A stretch of 64,000 nucleotides of DNA from Tetrahymena thermophila SB210. Its lineage: Eukaryota; Ciliophora; Oligohymenophorea; Hymenostomatida; Tetrahymenidae. Below, in pieces: positions 53,429 to 64,000 of this stretch. Under the pieces are notes generated by a model. It did no database searches. It was not told where the DNA came from and saw nothing but the letters and a program-made list of their open reading frames with translations. The stretch covers positions 372,001 to 436,000 of the forward strand of contig NW_002476236.1 in the NCBI RefSeq assembly GCF_000189635.1, given 5' to 3'. The first letter of the stretch is position 1. Each line of letters opens with the position of its first letter. A program made the translations under genes and the position numbers.

Positions 53429-56400
53429 ATGATTTAATTTATCTTTATTAGCTTTTATCTCTTTTAATTCCTAGGTGTTAGTTAAACGAAATATTTATAC
53501 CTTGAGCCTGGATAATAAGTTTAGCAAGAGAACTAAGGTATTTTTGGAGGAGAAGTTTAAGAATATATTATTATTTTGAACAACAAATATTTAGATGAAT
53601 TGGTTGATAATCATGTTATTTTTGAAATGATTAATATTAAAAATACTGCAATTACATCATACGAAGTGTTTTATTAAGATGACTTACTTGTTTAAAGGTG
53701 TAGTTAAGCTTTTTACTAAGATTTATTGGTTTGTATAGTACTGAAGGAAGATATCAATTAACTGCGATAAAGGTAGAAATATACAAAAATAAATAATTTT
53801 ACATCATTTAAAGTGAAAATTAGCTGTATATAAGACTGCTTCTTTACTTTTTTTGTTGATTTTAGTAATCCAAATAGTAATATGTTTCTTAAATATAGTC
53901 TACGTTAAATTAAACCAAGTGAAAATGAGTATCCTATTTCTCTTAGTTTTAGCAAAAAATCAATCGCCTTTGATATAATCTAAAATTAAAATGAACTTAG
54001 CCTTAAAGATATTCTTATTAAGAAAAATCTAATCATAATAAAATAACCCCTAAAATAGTAAATTTATTTCTTTTTCGTTAATAAATTAGAAAGAAATACT
54101 TATGTAAATGTAAATTCAAATAATGTTATAAAACTTAAAGATTTTATTGAATTCTACAATTACAAATAATTTTTACTAGCAAACTACTTTTTAATTTTAG
54201 GAAATGTGACTGTTTAATTTGATGAAAAAACCATTTTTTTAAAATAAGCAACATATATTAAATTTAATAGTTTTTAAAATACAACTGAACGTTTATAAAT
54301 AAATGATAGCAATTAAGAAGCATATATTGTTATATTAACTGAAAATCCTTCAGGGTTTGATATTGATGAATACTACTTCTTTGATTAATATTTACTTTTG
54401 GATACGCTTTAACAAAAAAGAATACTTTAATTTCAACAAATATGTATTGAACCTATTTTTGATGATATTTCTTTAACTATTGTTTCAACAATTAAGCATA
54501 GTTAGACGAATTATTAAGAAAATAAAATAAATTTAGAAAAATAAATGCTATATTGTGAAAAAGCATAGATAGATGAAGAAAGTATAGCTTAATTATAGGT
54601 AAAAGGTATTTCAAAGACGGTAGTTAAGATTAACAGACTTAAATATTTCGTCGAATTAGATTTTATGAGATTTAGAAATTAAGAGATTTTTTATATGCAA
54701 GATCTTACTAAATTCATATTTATTAATCAAATAGATAATTACTTCTAGATAATATTTACAATTATCCATTTTTAAAACAAGGTAAATTTATTAGTTTTAG
54801 TTTTCTAACTTAAATCAATTGTGTTTTTATTAATAAGTAAAATATAGTTGACTAATCTTCGACTAAGCAAACAATCATTTATCAAAAATTAAAACAATAA
54901 ATAGTAACTATTAGTTAAATAAAGCATCTAATCAATAAAAATGTTATTTCTACTGATTTTGGTGATGATTTATATTCTCAAGAAGACCATTATTTGTCAA
55001 TATAAATGCTTTATTAATTAGATAATTTTAAAGCAATATATTTTTGGTTTAGTTAGAAAAAAAATAAATTTTTATCTACTTTTTAAGAAGAAGATGAAGA
55101 AATTCCTTAAAATATAGAAATTATTATTGATCCTTACTAGCTCAAGGCAGAATTTACATTAGTTCTTACTGAAATCTTTATTCCGATAATTTAAATAACA
55201 GGAGGGGAATTTAATTATGAATAATAATCATTACCTCTTGCTTCCTCTTTTAATTTTAAAAAAAGCTAATTGAAATTAGAAAAAGATGGAAAAATACACT
55301 TAAAATACTAAATATACTGCTATGAATAATGTCTAAAACCTGAAATATTACAAAAAAATAGCTAAAATAATATTCTCAAAATTTCATCAAATTAATCGAC
55401 TTAACAGTATGTCAGTGTTTTAGACTTTGAATTTTAAGAATATTCTTCCCTTTACTTGTTGTTAACATTTATCAGTGATATCCATTATATATAAGAAAAT
55501 AATTTACTAATTATTGAAGTTAATAAAAACCAAATACTTTCTAAATAAATGCTGGTGTGTGAAAATTTTTTACAAAGTTATTAAAGAAATAAAAAAATGT
55601 TTTTTATTAGTAATTAAGAAGTGACTACTTTTTAGTTAGGAAAAGTAAACATTGTGAAGTAAAATCAATAATACTTTGAAGATTTAGTCCTTTCTAATTT
55701 AAAATTTCTATACTTGAAAAATAGTGAATAGTTATTTCTTACTTTCCTTTACTAATTACAAATTTTTGAGTTAAATAATTACCAAAATTTTATTAATTAT
55801 TCACCTACCACTTCAAAAATACCATAAGTAATGTTGCAAAAAGGGTATGTATTTTATGAAAAAAAGCATAAAAATGATTTAATTATATACTGCTAAGATT
55901 TTAATTAAGTGTAATCTTTACTTTTTACAGCATAGAGCTATACAATTGTTATAGGTATATAAATTTTAGTTAAAATTTTATAATTTTTTGTTTTAAAAAA
56001 TAGAAGAAATTCAAAATAGCATGACTTTCGAAATAGAAAACAAATATAAAACATATATTTTTGGACTAAAATAAATGAAAAATTAATTTTAATAAGAAAA
56101 TATTTTTTAGCTAGATATTGAGTAAGAAAAAAGTAAAAATACCTTTTATAATATTTATTATTTACTCCAAAAATAGTTTGAAGATGATTTTAGTGTTAAT
56201 GACACAAAATCAATTTACTTCAAGTCTAACTAAATAACAATCTAATACTTTCAAAAATTTGAAAATCTTTACGATCGTTATTTAACTGAAACGTAAACTT
56301 AAGTATCTAAGATTAAATTTACTATAAAGAATTATAAGTTAATTCCTTTAAATATTGATGAAAATATTATTAATGAATAAACTTTTTCAAGTATTTATAT

Positions 56401-58266
56401 ATTCTTTACTTTGAAGCTAGAAAAGAGTATAGAATATAGAATTTAACTTTCTGATGATTTCCTTTTGTTAAATTCAAACAAAATAGGAGTAGCCACATAC
56501 TCAGCTTGCTTGATTAGTTAAAATTTTTATATAGATTCAAATAAATTTTTATCAACAGAAGATTCTTTTGATATTGAATCTTAAACATTTTAAGTCAAAG
56601 ATTTGAAAAAAAACTATGAGTACTTAGTATTATAATTTTATGAATTACCAAAAAGCTTTAAAATAACAGTTAAGTTATTACCCAGATATTAAATTATAAA
56701 CAACTTAAACCAATAATTTAATTATTTTAATTATACATTCTTAATATTTGATAAATCTTTAGAGTTTAAGTGCTTATATTTTGAAAGTTAAACTTAATTT
56801 TTAATTTTATAAGCAAGTTGCTAAGAAAATTTAGTTAATATGATAAATAGTGATAAAATTCGATAAATAATTTAGCAATATTATAATTGGTACCAACATG
56901 TATGCGTTCTTCCTTATCTTGCTCACCCATCATAGTCCTCAGACTTCTCTTCAGAATATTTAATGGTAAAAATTTTTTATTAATTTATTTTAATTTTTAA
57001 AAATATTTTTATTAGTAAGAAAATAAGTATTGTGCAGTTATAATAAACTTGTTACAGAATTAGCAATAACTGGTTAATGTTAAGTTAGATTTATAATAGT
57101 AAAAATAATAAATCGTACCTATTTTTGAGTAATAGATAGACTTCATTCAATTAATTACAAACTAAATTGTATCGTTATATAAATAAGATAATGATTCATA
57201 CTAATTATATATAATATTTCTAAATTAAGACAAATTAAATATTCTCATAAACTACGTGGATGTAGATGCTAACTTAATTATCAAATAAAATTGTTTGTAT
57301 GCTTAAATAGAAATTCCCCATAGAGTCAAGTTCGTATAATTATAAAGATAACTCTAATTATAATCATAAAAGTAATCTGAATTTTATGGTGTTATACATT
57401 TAAGTAAATTAAAGTTAGATAAAGTTATTCATTTGAATTAGGTAATAAATATAAAGTTTATGTAAGAAAAATAAATCTTTCAAATTTTTTTAATTATTTG
57501 CAATAAAGGATTACTTAAATATGAATTAAAACATATTAACAAAATATCCAACTAAAGTTATAAAACTATTTTCTAGTAAAGAGATATAGTTATCTATAGC
57601 AACGATAATGTAAATACTAAAATTGATGTATAAAATAGAATAATAAATTAAAACTAAGCAATAATTCTAATTTTTAATACTAACAGTACTGAAAAACATA
57701 ACATTATTTAAATAAAATCCAATCATTAAATTCAAGCTTATTTTGATAAATATAACTTCTAATTAAATCAGATTAAGTATAAATATTCATAAAATCCTTT
57801 AAAAATAAATATTTAATTCAAATCGATAATACCAAGTTAGCTTCTTCCAGAATTTCCCAAAATAATAACTTACAAAGTATGTTTAACAAAAAAGAAAATT
57901 AAAACAATTAACAATGATTTTATGAATGAAAACATATTAATTAAAGAACCTTAAAATATCTATTGCCATTTTATGATTGAAAGATCAAGAGAGAATACAA
58001 ATTAAGAAAGAATTATTAAAGTTAAAGAATTTCAACTCATCTAAAATTTTAATGAAGAGAACTATTCAATTAAAGTATAAGCAATTGCTAAAAGAGATAT
58101 TGTTATTAATTTAGATTTCCCTGTTATTAACTTTAATATATAAATAATAAAATGCAAATATGTTACAAGTTTAATCTTGCTCATAGTATTATTAATCAAT
58201 ATCATAATTAGCATAATATTTATTTGTAAAAAATAAAAATTAATTAGTTAAAACTAATTAGATTGA
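53429..58266 (+). CDS. Large type I membrane protein, 1,529 residues, function unknown
   Basis: Five exons in consistent phase: 53429-53772, 53866-54781, 54838-55954, 56004-56965, 57016-58266. The first 19 residues are a typical signal peptide (MIQFIFISFYLFQFLGVSQ). About 1,475 residues of presumably luminal or extracellular sequence follow, rich in beta-type hydrophobic/polar alternation and Asn/Gln, with few Cys. A single transmembrane helix lies near the end (YVTSLILLIVLLINIIISII), followed by a short basic tail (CKKQKLISQNQLD). I recognise no domain. Repeated phrases such as QYVSVLDFEFQEY and TYIFGLKQMKNQF suggest a string of related beta domains, but I could not define a repeat unit. Introns are 49 to 93 nt. 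A surface or vacuolar receptor-like protein is plausible. Confidence 0.75.
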
Positions 58267-60343
58267 ATATCTAGCAAGCTATTCAGATTGTAATTATTTT
58301 ATTTATTTTTGTTAGCATTTTACATATTTCAATTATATTAATTTTCTTTTTTAAATTTATTTCTATTTAACTCCTCAAGTTAACTCACTACTCATTATTA
58401 CCTATTTTTTGATCCAAAAATTAAGATAGAGAAAATCAAAAGTTTTGATTTAAAAATAGCTAAAATAAAAATAAACTTTTAATTTTAGACAATAAAATAA
58501 TAAAATATAATAGAATTACAGAGACTTATTAATTCTCAATTTAAAAAAATAAAGATATACTTTTAATTAATTAAAAACACTAATTTTGAAGATTCTTATT
58601 CTATTATTTTACATAAACATAATAGTTAATTTAATTTTAGTATATGCTGTTCTTTAAAAAAATTTCTTTTAAAAGCAATTGATCAAGTTTTTATTAATTT
58701 AATTTAATTTATTATATTATAAATTTTCATGTAAAATTTTATTAGTGATATTTAAAATTATTTGTATAAATTATAATAAAAATTCTACGTACTTTCACAA
58801 GAGTGCTAGACCTCAAATTTTTAAGAATTTTTTTTTTTAAAAACTATAATTAACCATATCACATAGCTTCTCGTATAGAGGTTAAAGTTATAAATTTTTT
58901 ACTCAATACCAAAATAAAATATTGAAAATAAATCACTTAAATGATTTTTGAAATACCAAACAAATATGACTTAACGTTATTTTGCTTAATTTATTAATAA
59001 GAATTTTAATAAAAAATTAAATTATTTTTGTGGTTAAATAAGAAATCTAAGAATCTTTAGAAAGTATATATTAACCAATAAGATAAAAGATATATCCTCA
59101 ATACTCTTTGAGTTTTTTAGTATATTTTTTCAAAAAATTTAAATTTACTGAGGTTTTAATTTTGTTTTTTTGTAAGTCATTATTAAATTTTAAGGTTAAA
59201 AATTTTTTTCTTACTCAAAAAATCAATGTATTTTAATAAAAAAATAATGTAAAATTAAACGTACTCCAAAAAAGAATCTTGTTAATTGTGTATAAAAAAA
59301 AACAAAAATCTGGTTTTAGCTTTGTTTACAAAAAACAAAAAGTATAATAGAGGAAATTTAAATTCCAAATTATAGATCTGAATTGTGTTTAAATTCAATA
59401 TTTGTAAAACATATTATTACCATTATTGATTGTTAATTGCACTTTTTTATTTTCTCTATATTTTATATTCAAAAATTATAATTGTGCTTTGAAGTATTCG
59501 AAAATTTGTTTTACTTTTAAAATTAATAAATATCATAATAAAAGAGAAAAAAAAGCATAAATTCATAATCCTCTAAAATTTAAAATCGCCTTAACCAAGG
59601 ATAACAAGTATGGATACATGCTTAATGAAAAATTACAAAAACAATTCTATATTTCTCAATTGAGTTTTGCTCACATTACAAAAATTTTACTAAAAATCAT
59701 AATTATAAATATCAAAGAATACATAATAATAAATTATAGTTAAGGTAAATAATGAGTAGGAAAAACATAAAATCAAAAAAAAGGTTGATGCTCATGAAAA
59801 GAGATTTACTAACATGAGAATATCAATCCTAAAGGTAAAGGTATGACTTAAATTTAAGAGCTTTTAAAATATGAAGATATTAAATGTTATAAAGAACCTT
59901 CTCTATCAGAAGAAAATATCAATTAGACCTTACTATTTACGGATAAGATATTATGAAAGTACAATGTAAAAAGATTACCAAGCTATCATATTTTTATATA
60001 AGTATTAATTTTTGAATAAAAAAATTTTTGATATTTTGATATTTAACCTAAATTCTTAATCTGCCACTACTAAATAAATTTAAGGAATTTATTTTAAATG
60101 TTTTGCAATATTTAAGAACCACGATAAGGTATGATGAGGTGAATAAAATTAAAAAAAGATTATATTTTATTTATTTTTTAAAAGAAATCAAATAAATGTA
60201 TTAATTATTAAAAAATAAATTTAATATGTTTTAATTAGAGTAAAAATTATCTTTAAAATATTATATAACATACCATTTAACAACAATAAAAATATTACTA
60301 AAAATAATAAATTTATTTTTTAATTAGTTAATTAGTTTATTTT
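58267..60343. other. Intergenic region between convergent genes
   Basis: 2.1 kb of AT-rich DNA. Apart from the broken coding patch at 59752-59956, no gene or RNA signal is recognisable. Confidence 0.55.
59752..59956 (+). pseudogene. Possible gene fragment broken by a frame change
   Basis: One frame reads KKVDAHEKRFTNM up to about 59815. A second frame then continues as ENINPKGKGMTQIQELLKYE and DIKCYKEPSLSEEN to a TGA at 59954-59956. Each half has coding-like codons that the flanking DNA lacks, and together they read as one peptide with a shift near ACTAACATGAG. There is no room for a normal intron at the join. A decayed fragment of a larger gene is the simplest reading, and a sequence error is the alternative. 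I do not recognise the family. Confidence 0.3.
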
Positions 60344-63300
60344 TCAAAAGAATGCATTTTTGCAGGCTTTTTGTGCAGATTAATGGGTAGCATAAGTTTA
60401 AATTTATTACTTAGTTTTATTATCTGCTCTAGCATTCCAAGCAGCACCTTTAAGTCTAACCTATTCCACAATTTCGCCTACTTAGCTTGGAGGATTGGCT
60501 TCCTTGATTATTGCACCTATAATTTTAAAATAAATTAGTTTGATGTTTCTATAAATAAAATTTACCTAATTCATCACTCATAACGAAGATTGAGAACTTT
60601 TGAATATTGGAAATGCTTGTAGAGCTACGAGAAACATAATCAAAGCGTCCTACTAAATCGGTATAACCATCTTTAAAGAATGAGACAGTTCCATCTTTTT
60701 GCTTAGAGAAGCACTTAACATAAACCTTAGAAAGTGGTTTTTCTTCCTTGTCAAGAATCTTAATTTGACCAATATCTTCTATTAATTAGACTTATAGAGA
60801 AGTAGAGAAGTAAGTCACACTACTTTATACATTATGGGAAGATACTTCTATGCAAACATTAGACTTTACATATTTTTCTGGAATTGGAATTTACACTTTT
60901 TAAAGTCCTTTTGATATATCAAAATCAAATACTTCTGAGTGATTAGGCTTAACAAAGCTAAAGTCAGAAGCTTCGTTTGAAAGGAAGGGATTTCTACTGA
61001 ATAATATTTCAAGATCTATTAAATAGTAAGTAACAGTAAGTTTAGATATATTCTATATAGTAACGTCTAATGTAGTTTAAGCTAAGGTAACTTTTAATGT
61101 TTCGTTCGCCTCTTCTTTTTTCTTATTGGCTTGCTTAATCTTTAATTACTTTTGTTATTCCTCTGATTAATCAACTTAAGGTTCTTAGATTTATTCTTCT
61201 TCTCCATCATACTCTGCTAATTTGTTAGCAACTTCATAGAAAAGATTACGCCATTAAAAGACAGGGTGATCTAAATACTTTTCACATAACTCTCTAGCTT
61301 TCTTAAAGTTAGGGAAACCAATGAAGAAATCAAGATATGTTGTAAAGTAGTCGTATTAAAGTTGACAATTAGGAGACTGTTCAACTTAAGTTTAGTCTAT
61401 TTTTTTGAAAACATTAATTGCTTCCTCTATTCTATCTTAAAGTAAGAAGTAATAAACAAGACCTAGTTTATCAGAAACTTCCCATTTCGGTTTTTAAGAT
61501 AAATAATTTAAGAAGCTGTTATATCTCTACTTAAATTGACTATTCAAAATGTTGGACTTTTTATTTATTTAAAAAATAAATTAAATTAAAATTAAAAATA
61601 CATTCAGAGAAAATCAATTTAAACAAGATATTTTTTTAAGATGAAATAAGAATCAATATTTAAATATAAAAATTAAAATTACTTTATCAGAGTGGAGCAT
61701 ATGGACACGAGGGTTAGATAAAGGGTAATATTCGTAGAATCTATTCTTATCAATAGTTAAAGAATTTGTATTGAAATAATAGAGATAGCTTTCAAATGAG
61801 GTAGATATAGAAGGAGACTTAATTAATTCTAAGAAGGTGCTATAATCTCCATGATAAATAGAGTAAGCCCAAGTAATCGTATCAAAGACCTTTCTATTTT
61901 TTAATATTTCTACGAATTTTTGATAGAAAGACTTGTCTTTCAATAGATAGTAAATCTCATTAAATTAGAAAATATTAGTGTTAAGTATATTTTTAGTTTA
62001 AACAAACTTCAAAATATCTTCTTTTGAACCCTTTTAAAGGATTTCATTCATTGTTTCCAGATTTGAGACTGTCCTCTTTTCTTTAACATCAAAAGTACAA
62101 GGTTTGGCAAAAGCTACAATTTATCCACTCTTTGCTACGTTTGCTGGATAAATATCTTGATTGCCAGCCTATTTTTTTAATAGCAAATATTTTATAATTT
62201 TATAAATAAATAATTAATAAATAAATAAGTTACCTAAGGGAAATAGAAAAAGTATTCAATAGGCTTAGTTTAGAATGGCTCAAGAATGATATTGTGTGTT
62301 TTAGTGTAATCAGAAGTGAAGACAGGAATTGAACCAGAGGGAATTTCTACAAAGACCTGAAGCTCATGTCTTGCAGCTGAACAATTTGTTACAATAACCT
62401 AATATATTTAATGATAAAAAAATAAGTTAAATCTATATCTAATTTATTAGTATTACTTAACATCCATATCTCTTATCAACTACATACTCTGTTATTTACT
62501 TTTCATATTTATCATCTGGATTTTCATCTGAAAAGACATATCTATCATTAGGATCAAAGAACTTTTAAGTAATCAAGATGTCTTCTCTAAGCTAAGCTTA
62601 TCCTTCTTTGATTTACTTAGCAAAAATGATGCAGTTAGAATTCATAGTTATTTTAATTCCTTTTCCTTCGTATGGCTCATAGTTATGGCTTTGAGATTCA
62701 AAAGGAAGTGCCAAAAAGGCTAAAGAAGTAATCATTTATGTGTGATTTGATGTACAATAAATAAAATTAGAAGACAAGAATGGTTTTTCTTAACCATATG
62801 TAATTATATGTCTTGCTAAATCTATCCAAAAATTGTTGATTGGTACTAAATTTTTTTAAGGTTAAAGCTCTTTTTGTGAATAATAATGACGTTCACAGTA
62901 TTCTTTAGTTGTCTCTAAATTTTGATACTGCTAAATAAACCCATTTCTCTTATTTTAGTAACCAGCGTCAAAATCATCAAGTAGATGTAAAGCTTCCTAT
63001 TAACCATATGAATAATTCTGAGCTCCAAAATTATTTTATTGTGGTAATCTCCTCATTTCTTAATTTTATCTTGCAAACCTTGCTTATGGAGCAGGAGCAG
63101 CACACTACATCATAGGAAGGTGTTATTATTATTATTAATACATTTATTATGGAAATGCTTAATTCATACCTCCAAAATAACCACCAGCAGCACCACCAAA
63201 AGCATTGTTCATAGGCATAGCCTATTACAATAAATTTACATTTAAATTATTAGTAAACTATTGGATGTTTGCTTAAATACTTTATGGCATAAACATCTAT

Positions 63301-64000
63301 TATATTTCATTTTCTGTTTATCCTTCTTATTTGGCATTTAAAACAGTGTCAAATAGCTTCTTAAAGTGCGAAGTGTCATACTTCTTAATTTTGTTAGAAC
63401 TCTCCAAAAAGTTAAAAATGGACTTAGCTTCTTCCACCATATTATTTTATTTGAGGAAGAAAATCAAAAGTACAGTTTCCAAAGCATTCAAATCTGAAAT
63501 TGAGCTGGCAGATATATTTTTTAGAAGGTATTTAGAGTCGTTGATTAAGAAGTAATCTATGAAAGTCTTTTCAATTTTATTTTTAATGAAGGGCATAACA
63601 AAGTCTTAAAAGAAGGGAGGGTCTTTGCAGAAAATGAAAAGATTTAATTCATGGCATGAGTATTAGTCATACTTCTTATGCTTTTCTTCTAGAGTAAAAG
63701 TTGTCCATTTTACAAGGAACTCCCAAAAGTCGTAGCCATTAGTTTATTCTGAATCTGTTCCATATATTTTTCTTAATTCCTTTTATGCTGAAAACAATTT
63801 AGGAATAGAATCTACCAATTAAAGTTCAGTGGAAGTAAAGTCTTCAGATTTAAATTCAGAACCCTTTTAAATATACTCGTTTGTTCTGGAAATAGTAAAG
63901 AACTTATCCTTTTATTAATTCACTCTCTAGCACAAGTTTCTTGTTTAAATTTCATTTTTATCAAGTGGGACTACCTTTGTAATATCTTTTTTTAGGAAAA
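60344..64000 (-). CDS. C-terminal part of a large conserved eukaryotic protein, 5' end outside the window
   Basis: Exons 64000-62457 (open to the edge), 62398-62234, 62168-61683, 61556-60566 and 60516-60344 in consistent phase give the last 1,118 residues. The N-terminal half in the window is helical (KKYDTSHFKKLFDTVLNAK). A Gly/Gln/Ala-rich spacer (63,235-63,000) follows. Beta-type domains come next: VFVEIPSGSIPVFTSDYTKT, EYFFYFPQAGNQDIYPANV. Then FYEYYPLSNPRVHMLHS and a helical repeat part (DHPVFQWRNLFYEVANKLAE), and finally FSKQKDGTVSFFKDGYTDLV-GRFDY. I recall this last motif, and the YPANV-type region, from very large unannotated protist proteins with alpha-2-macroglobulin-like beta domains. 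That link is recollection, not proof. There is no signal peptide or membrane segment in this part, so a cytosolic location is likely. Confidence 0.8.

Noticed and set aside
63331-63555. 74-codon plus-strand frame near the right edge
   Set aside because: Antisense to the long minus-strand exon 64000-62457, which has consistent coding character.

Overview
This window looks like macronuclear DNA of a Tetrahymena-type ciliate. It is very AT-rich. Conserved protein domains read through in-frame TAA and TAG, which must encode glutamine, and every gene ends at TGA. A clear case is the papain-family protease, where TAA supplies a Gln in the conserved LSEQQLIDCD motif. Introns are short to medium, start GTA(A/T) and end AG, and are even more AT-rich than exons. 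Conventional open-reading-frame calls with the standard code fragment or miss almost every gene here. All gene models below were built by hand, by reading TAA/TAG as Gln and checking that intron phases stay consistent.

Layout on the left (1-28.7 kb): a partial VIT-VWA protein (+, enters from the left edge); PEX7, the peroxisomal PTS2 receptor (-); an 11-exon eIF2B-epsilon gene (+) with a 3.27 kb intron; an intergenic stretch of about 3.2 kb; a Gln-rich protein with a FAR1/WRKY-GCM1-like zinc finger (+); a longin R-SNARE with Asn at the zero layer (+); and a 12-exon SNF1/CAMK-like protein kinase (-).

Layout in the middle (32.8-51.4 kb): an unrecognised Gln-rich protein whose coding signal changes frame near 34.2 kb (+); an RCC1-repeat protein with a mitochondrial-type N-terminus (-); an otubain-like deubiquitinase with Cys-rich zinc-binding regions (+); a TLC-domain membrane protein (-); a small two-pass membrane protein (-); a degenerate SNF2-like protein that has lost its ATPase motifs (+); and a well-expressed-looking cathepsin L-like cysteine protease (-).

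Layout on the right (53.4-64 kb): a 1,529-residue type I membrane protein of unknown function (+), then the C-terminal 1,118 residues of a large conserved protein (-) that runs off the right edge. The genes are separate eukaryotic housekeeping or signalling loci. There is no operon, mobile element, CRISPR array or recognisable RNA gene. Non-genic DNA has very low GC, with two microsatellites and one nearly perfect 258-bp tandem duplication. The most unusual items are the SNF2-like pseudo-ATPase, the R-SNARE with a changed zero layer, the zinc-finger/poly-Gln protein, the otubain fusion and the long eIF2B-epsilon intron.
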